Origin: Halorubrum aquaticum
GTDB lineage: Archaea; Halobacteriota; Halobacteria; Halobacteriales; Haloferacaceae
Assembly (NCBI RefSeq): GCF_900113615.1
Contig: NZ_FOPZ01000014.1
Span: 1-64,000 of the forward strand
DNA length: 64,000 nucleotides
Direction: 5' to 3'
The notes below the pieces were generated by a model. The model was not told the origin of the DNA and made no database searches. It saw only the letters and a list, made by a program, of their open reading frames with translations. Position 1 is the first letter of the stretch, and each line of letters begins with the position of its first letter. The position numbers and the translations under genes are program-made. This document shows, in pieces, positions 60,898 to 64,000 of the stretch.

Positions 60898-62178
60898 TCA
60901 CGCCGCGCTCGGTTCGGCCGCGGCCGCTCGCCGCGCCTGAACGACGAAGAGCGTCGTGGCGAACCCGATGAATCCGGCCGCGAGCAGGAAGCCGGTCTCG
61001 GTGCTGGTGAAGTCCATCGTCGTGCCGACGACCACCGGCCCGACGACCTGCCCGACCTTCCAGGAGATGGAGCGCAGCGACATCGCGCTGGCGACGGAGT
61101 CGTGTCGCTCCCCCTCGTCGACGAAGAGCGACATGCTCGCGGGGAGCCGGATCGAGTCGGCCACGCCGAGCAGCGAGTAGGCCGCGAAGAGCGCGAAGAA
61201 GGCCCCGCCGAGGGTCTGTGAGTCGCCGAGATACGAGACGGTGACCGGGTCGACGGTCCCCTCGAAGTAGGTCGCGAGCGGGATCGCGGCGGTGCCGACC
61301 CCGTACAACACGGCCCCGATCGCGACGAAGGCGTGTCGCCTGCCGTACCTGTCGGTCAGGTCGCCGACGAACCCCTGCGTGACCGCCTTCGTCGCCTTCC
61401 CGCCGGCCATGATCCACCCGATCGCGAACGCGGAGATGCCGAACGCCGTCCGGGCGTAGATCGGGAGGAAGATGATGACGGCCATCTTGCCGACGCTGAA
61501 GGTGAACCGGAAGACGACGAGCGAGCGGAGCATCGGCAGCGCCAGGAGCGACCGGAACGTCTCGAGCCCGTCGACCGCCTCGGGGTCGGTCTGGCCGCCG
61601 GGGTCGTCCCGCAGGAAGCGGTAGACGAGGAGGAAGCTCACGAGGGTGATAAGCGAGAGCACGGCGTACGTCTCGGTGAACCCGTACGCGTACAGGAGGT
61701 AGCCGCCGAGGAGGTCGCCCATGAGCGAGGAGACCGACGCGAACTGGTTGTACGACCCGAGCCAGAGCCCCTGTTCGTCGTCGGGGCTGATCTCGCCGAT
61801 GATCGTCGCGCCGGTGATCCAGAGGACGCTCGCGCCGAGCCCCTGGACCATCCGGACGAGGATCACGTGGACCGGGCTCGAGACGAACGCGAAGCCCACG
61901 AAGACGCCGACGTTGATCAGGAATCCGGCGAGCAGGAAGCGCTTGGCGTTGCCCGTGTCGACCGCCCGACCGAGCGGGAGGACGATGAGCAGCTGGACGG
62001 CCGCGAAGGCGGTGCCGAACAGCCCCTCGACGAAGCCGGTGGTTCCGAAGAGGTCGGCGTACAACGCGATCGCGATGAGGATCGTCGAGTACGCCTGACT
62101 GCGCGCGAAGGCGGTCCCGGCGAGCGAGGCGAACTCCGCGTTGCCGAGGAGCCGTACCGAGTTGCCGAAGCGGGCCAC
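60898..62178 (-). CDS. MFS transporter
   Basis: A 426-residue transporter with twelve predicted helices (for example ILIAIALYADLFGTTGFVEG and VQLLIVLPLGRAVDTGNAKR, quoted in part). The loop between helices 8 and 9 has the sequence GFVGDLTDRYGRRHAF, a second MFS signature. The start MARFGNSVRLLGNAEF is conventional. The substrate is unknown; efflux is the default guess. Confidence 0.86.
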   Translation of the reverse strand: MARFGNSVRLLGNAEFASLAGTAFARSQAYSTILIAIALYADLFGTTGFVEGLFGTAFAAVQLLIVLPLGRAVDTGNAKRFLLAGFLINVGVFVGFAFVSSPVHVILVRMVQGLGASVLWITGATIIGEISPDDEQGLWLGSYNQFASVSSLMGDLLGGYLLYAYGFTETYAVLSLITLVSFLLVYRFLRDDPGGQTDPEAVDGLETFRSLLALPMLRSLVVFRFTFSVGKMAVIIFLPIYARTAFGISAFAIGWIMAGGKATKAVTQGFVGDLTDRYGRRHAFVAIGAVLYGVGTAAIPLATYFEGTVDPVTVSYLGDSQTLGGAFFALFAAYSLLGVADSIRLPASMSLFVDEGERHDSVASAMSLRSISWKVGQVVGPVVVGTTMDFTSTETGFLLAAGFIGFATTLFVVQARRAAAAEPSAA

Positions 62179-62285
62179 GGTCGAGTACCGGCTCGGCGAA
62201 TGGGGTCCACGTAGTAAAGGCCGCGCGAGCCGGCGGTCCCTGCTGGATTCCGCGCTCGATCCGGTTCCGCCGACGGAGCGGCCGC

Positions 62286-63107
62286 CTACAGCTCGATCCG
62301 CTCGACGAGCGAGCCCTCGCCGTTCTCCTTCGTGTTGATCGCGACGATCCGGACCTCCTCTTCGAGCAGCGACCCCTCGACTTTGGCCTTCAGAAGCGAG
62401 TCGACCTGGTAGACGCCCGCCGCGTTGTTCATCCGGATCTCGACCTGGACGGGGCCCTCCTCGTCGGGATGGAGGATCACGGACTCGATGGCCTGCGAGG
62501 AGACGGTGTTGATCCCGCGTCCGCCCTTCTCGTAGGGCACCCGGGAGCGACCGCGCTCCATGTCGAGGCCGTCGGCGATGCGGATGACGCCCGCCTCCCG
62601 CGTCAGCGTCTCCTCCTCGGTGTGGTGACAGAGGATCGCGTGGAGCACCTCGGCTTTCACCCGGACCTGCTCCGGGACGTCGTAGAACGCCGGGAGGAAC
62701 CGGTCGAGCACGTCGGCCGCCAGCGGGATCGAGTAGTAGGAGTGCTCGTCGCGGTGGACGACGTGCCCGATGTCGTGTAGCGTCGCCGCCAGCGCGATGA
62801 TCACCGGCTCGTCGGCCTCCTCGAGCCCCTGCTGGCGGGCGCCGTTGAACTCGACGCCGCCGGCCTTGAGCAGGTCGTAGAGCCGAAGCGCACGGTCGCG
62901 GACGATCTCGACGTGTTTCGTCCCGTGGTCGTTGTACCCCTTGCGGTCGACGGCGTTGACGTTCTGCGCCTCGAGGTACGTCGTTATCTCCGGGTCGTTC
63001 GCGATCCGGTCGAGAACCTCGTTGAGCCGGTCGTCCGGGAACGCGTGGTCCGCGGCCGGGTCGTACTCCTGTCTCGCGGCGTGGTCGTCGTCCGCTGGCT
63101 CGCTCAT
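62286..63107 (-). CDS. HD domain phosphohydrolase
   Basis: A 273-residue protein. The HD signature is ATLHDIGHVVHRDEHSYYS (metal ligands His, His-Asp), with an earlier TKHVEIV and a later HHTEEE giving the H...HD...H pattern. The C-terminal part (PDEEGPVQVEIRMNNAAGVY, in part) is beta-rich and acidic. The family hydrolyses phosphodiesters or nucleotides. It is a conserved haloarchaeal single gene next to a GH32 hydrolase gene. Confidence 0.85.
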   Translation of the reverse strand: MSEPADDDHAARQEYDPAADHAFPDDRLNEVLDRIANDPEITTYLEAQNVNAVDRKGYNDHGTKHVEIVRDRALRLYDLLKAGGVEFNGARQQGLEEADEPVIIALAATLHDIGHVVHRDEHSYYSIPLAADVLDRFLPAFYDVPEQVRVKAEVLHAILCHHTEEETLTREAGVIRIADGLDMERGRSRVPYEKGGRGINTVSSQAIESVILHPDEEGPVQVEIRMNNAAGVYQVDSLLKAKVEGSLLEEEVRIVAINTKENGEGSLVERIEL

Positions 63108-63191
63108 GAGTCGTAACCGTGGTGGCGGGTGCGTAAATAGTGTGGCTTGAGTCGTCCGCCGGTCAGCGTCCCGTCGGCTGCCCCACGTCCG

Positions 63192-64000
63192 CTACCGTGG
63201 ATCGAACGGTCGCACGTCGTCCCCCATCGCGGGCCACGCGCCCTCCATCCGCCACATCGAGAGGTCGACGTCGACGGGGCCACCGTCCGCGTCGTCGCGT
63301 TCGACGTCGAGGTCCCCCTCGTCACCGTCGACGGCGGCCGTCGTGCCGGGGAGGGAGACGAGCGAGACGCCCGTCGCGTCGTGGCGCGTCGGGTAGATAC
63401 GGGTCGCGAGCGCCCGCCGCCCGTTCACGAAGAGTTCGAGGACGGACGCGTCGACGAAGGCGCGGACGTCGAGGGGGAACTCCAGGTCGTCGACGGCGAC
63501 GCCGACCGGCGCGTCCCGCGCGTCGCGGTCGAGGCTGCTCTCCGAGCGGTCGACGACGACGCGGTCGTCGCCGATCCGGATCGTCGTCCGCTCCGCGCCG
63601 TCGGGGGTCTCCCGGACCCGCAGGGCGACGACCGTTCCGGGCGCGTCGCCCGGATCGAGGCGAGCGCGGACCTCGAACGCCTCGCCGACGGCGTCGAGAC
63701 GCTCGGGGGTCGAACCCGCGGTCCACGTCCCCTCGAGCAGCCGCGTCCCGCGGAGGCGGTCGACCTCCCGGACGGGTCGCTGACGGAGCTCGTCGTCGAC
63801 GACCTCGACCTCGCGCGGGAGGCTCATCGCCCCGGACCAGCCGGCGTCCCACCCGCTCGCGGTCGACCGCTCCTCGCGGAGCCAGCCGACCGTGACCCAC
63901 CGGTCGTCCGGCGTCGAGAGCGACTGCGGCGCGTAGAACGCGCCGGGGTCGAGGATCCCCCGGTCCTCGACGCGGAAGCGGCCGGCGTCGGCGTCGAACT
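63192..64000 (-). CDS. GH32 family fructan/sucrose hydrolase, 3' part
   Basis: The last 269 codons of a glycoside hydrolase family 32 gene that continues past the window edge. The visible part has FYAPQSL, VGWLRE and SGWDAGWSGAMSLPRE near its start, all close to the end of the five-bladed propeller. The C-terminal beta-sandwich follows (DASVLELFVNGRRALATRIYP, in part). GH32 enzymes hydrolyse beta-fructosidic bonds in sucrose, levan or inulin. The catalytic residues lie outside the window. An internal ATG (63827) is not the start. Confidence 0.87.
   Translation of the reverse strand, partial: FDADAGRFRVEDRGILDPGAFYAPQSLSTPDDRWVTVGWLREERSTASGWDAGWSGAMSLPREVEVVDDELRQRPVREVDRLRGTRLLEGTWTAGSTPERLDAVGEAFEVRARLDPGDAPGTVVALRVRETPDGAERTTIRIGDDRVVVDRSESSLDRDARDAPVGVAVDDLEFPLDVRAFVDASVLELFVNGRRALATRIYPTRHDATGVSLVSLPGTTAAVDGDEGDLDVERDDADGGPVDVDLSMWRMEGAWPAMGDDVRPFDPR

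Overview
This window comes from a halophilic archaeon of the class Halobacteria, most likely Halorubrum or a close relative. The DNA is very GC-rich, the proteins are strongly acidic, and many genes have a TATA-like box 26-33 bases before the start codon with almost no leader, which is typical of haloarchaeal leaderless transcripts. Marker genes agree with this: a 129-residue plant-type ferredoxin with an acidic N-terminal extension, UbiA-type geranylgeranylglyceryl phosphate geranylgeranyltransferase, replication factor C large subunit, aIF1/SUI1, an actin-like protein of the salactin/volactin type, CheF, and many Tat signal peptides with lipoboxes.

Layout. Bases 1-9860 hold an alcohol dehydrogenase, a PAS histidine kinase, rfcL, a PIN/AbrB toxin-antitoxin-like pair, PRPP synthetase, a zinc-finger protein, an M20 peptidase, a polysaccharide deacetylase and an AIM24-like protein. 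A gene-poor stretch with two decayed or very small reading frames follows (9860-10438). Then come the actin homologue divergent from ubiA, aIF1, and a MoxR-DUF58-transglutaminase operon (12961-17481). Next are dihydroorotase, small membrane proteins, a ten-CxxC protein with a rare Shine-Dalgarno site, serS, HIT hydrolase, a second histidine kinase, CheF, ferredoxin, a second M20 peptidase and a large Tat-exported protein (17.6-30.7 kb). Bases 30.8-40.3 kb hold a CBS/DUF21 transporter-like protein, tRNA-His followed by a gene remnant and a tandem repeat, a Ca/Na antiporter, two overlapping lipoproteins, an MFS transporter, a 2-hydroxyacid dehydrogenase, a PKD/PGF-CTERM surface protein and a repeat-tailed ferritin-like protein.

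The most distinctive region is 40.8-51.4 kb. It contains an acyl-CoA dehydrogenase, two overlapping enolase-superfamily enzymes, a divergent LarA-like (nickel-pincer racemase superfamily) protein, a cupin overlapping a fumarylacetoacetate-hydrolase-family enzyme, a UspA protein and a complete TAXI-type TRAP uptake system with an extra one-helix protein. Together these suggest uptake and breakdown of an unidentified hydroxy or sugar acid, a pathway I cannot match to a described one. The remainder (51.4-64 kb) has an orphan adenine methyltransferase, a second UspA, DUF63, DUF2150, CheY, an AbrB-PhoU fusion, small conserved haloarchaeal proteins, a presenilin-type protease next to an HExxH membrane protein, a stand-alone PUA protein, an MFS transporter, an HD hydrolase and the 3' end of a GH32 glycosidase cut by the window edge. 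I see no rRNA, CRISPR array or intact transposase. All family names are recognised by reading the translated sequence; no database search was run.
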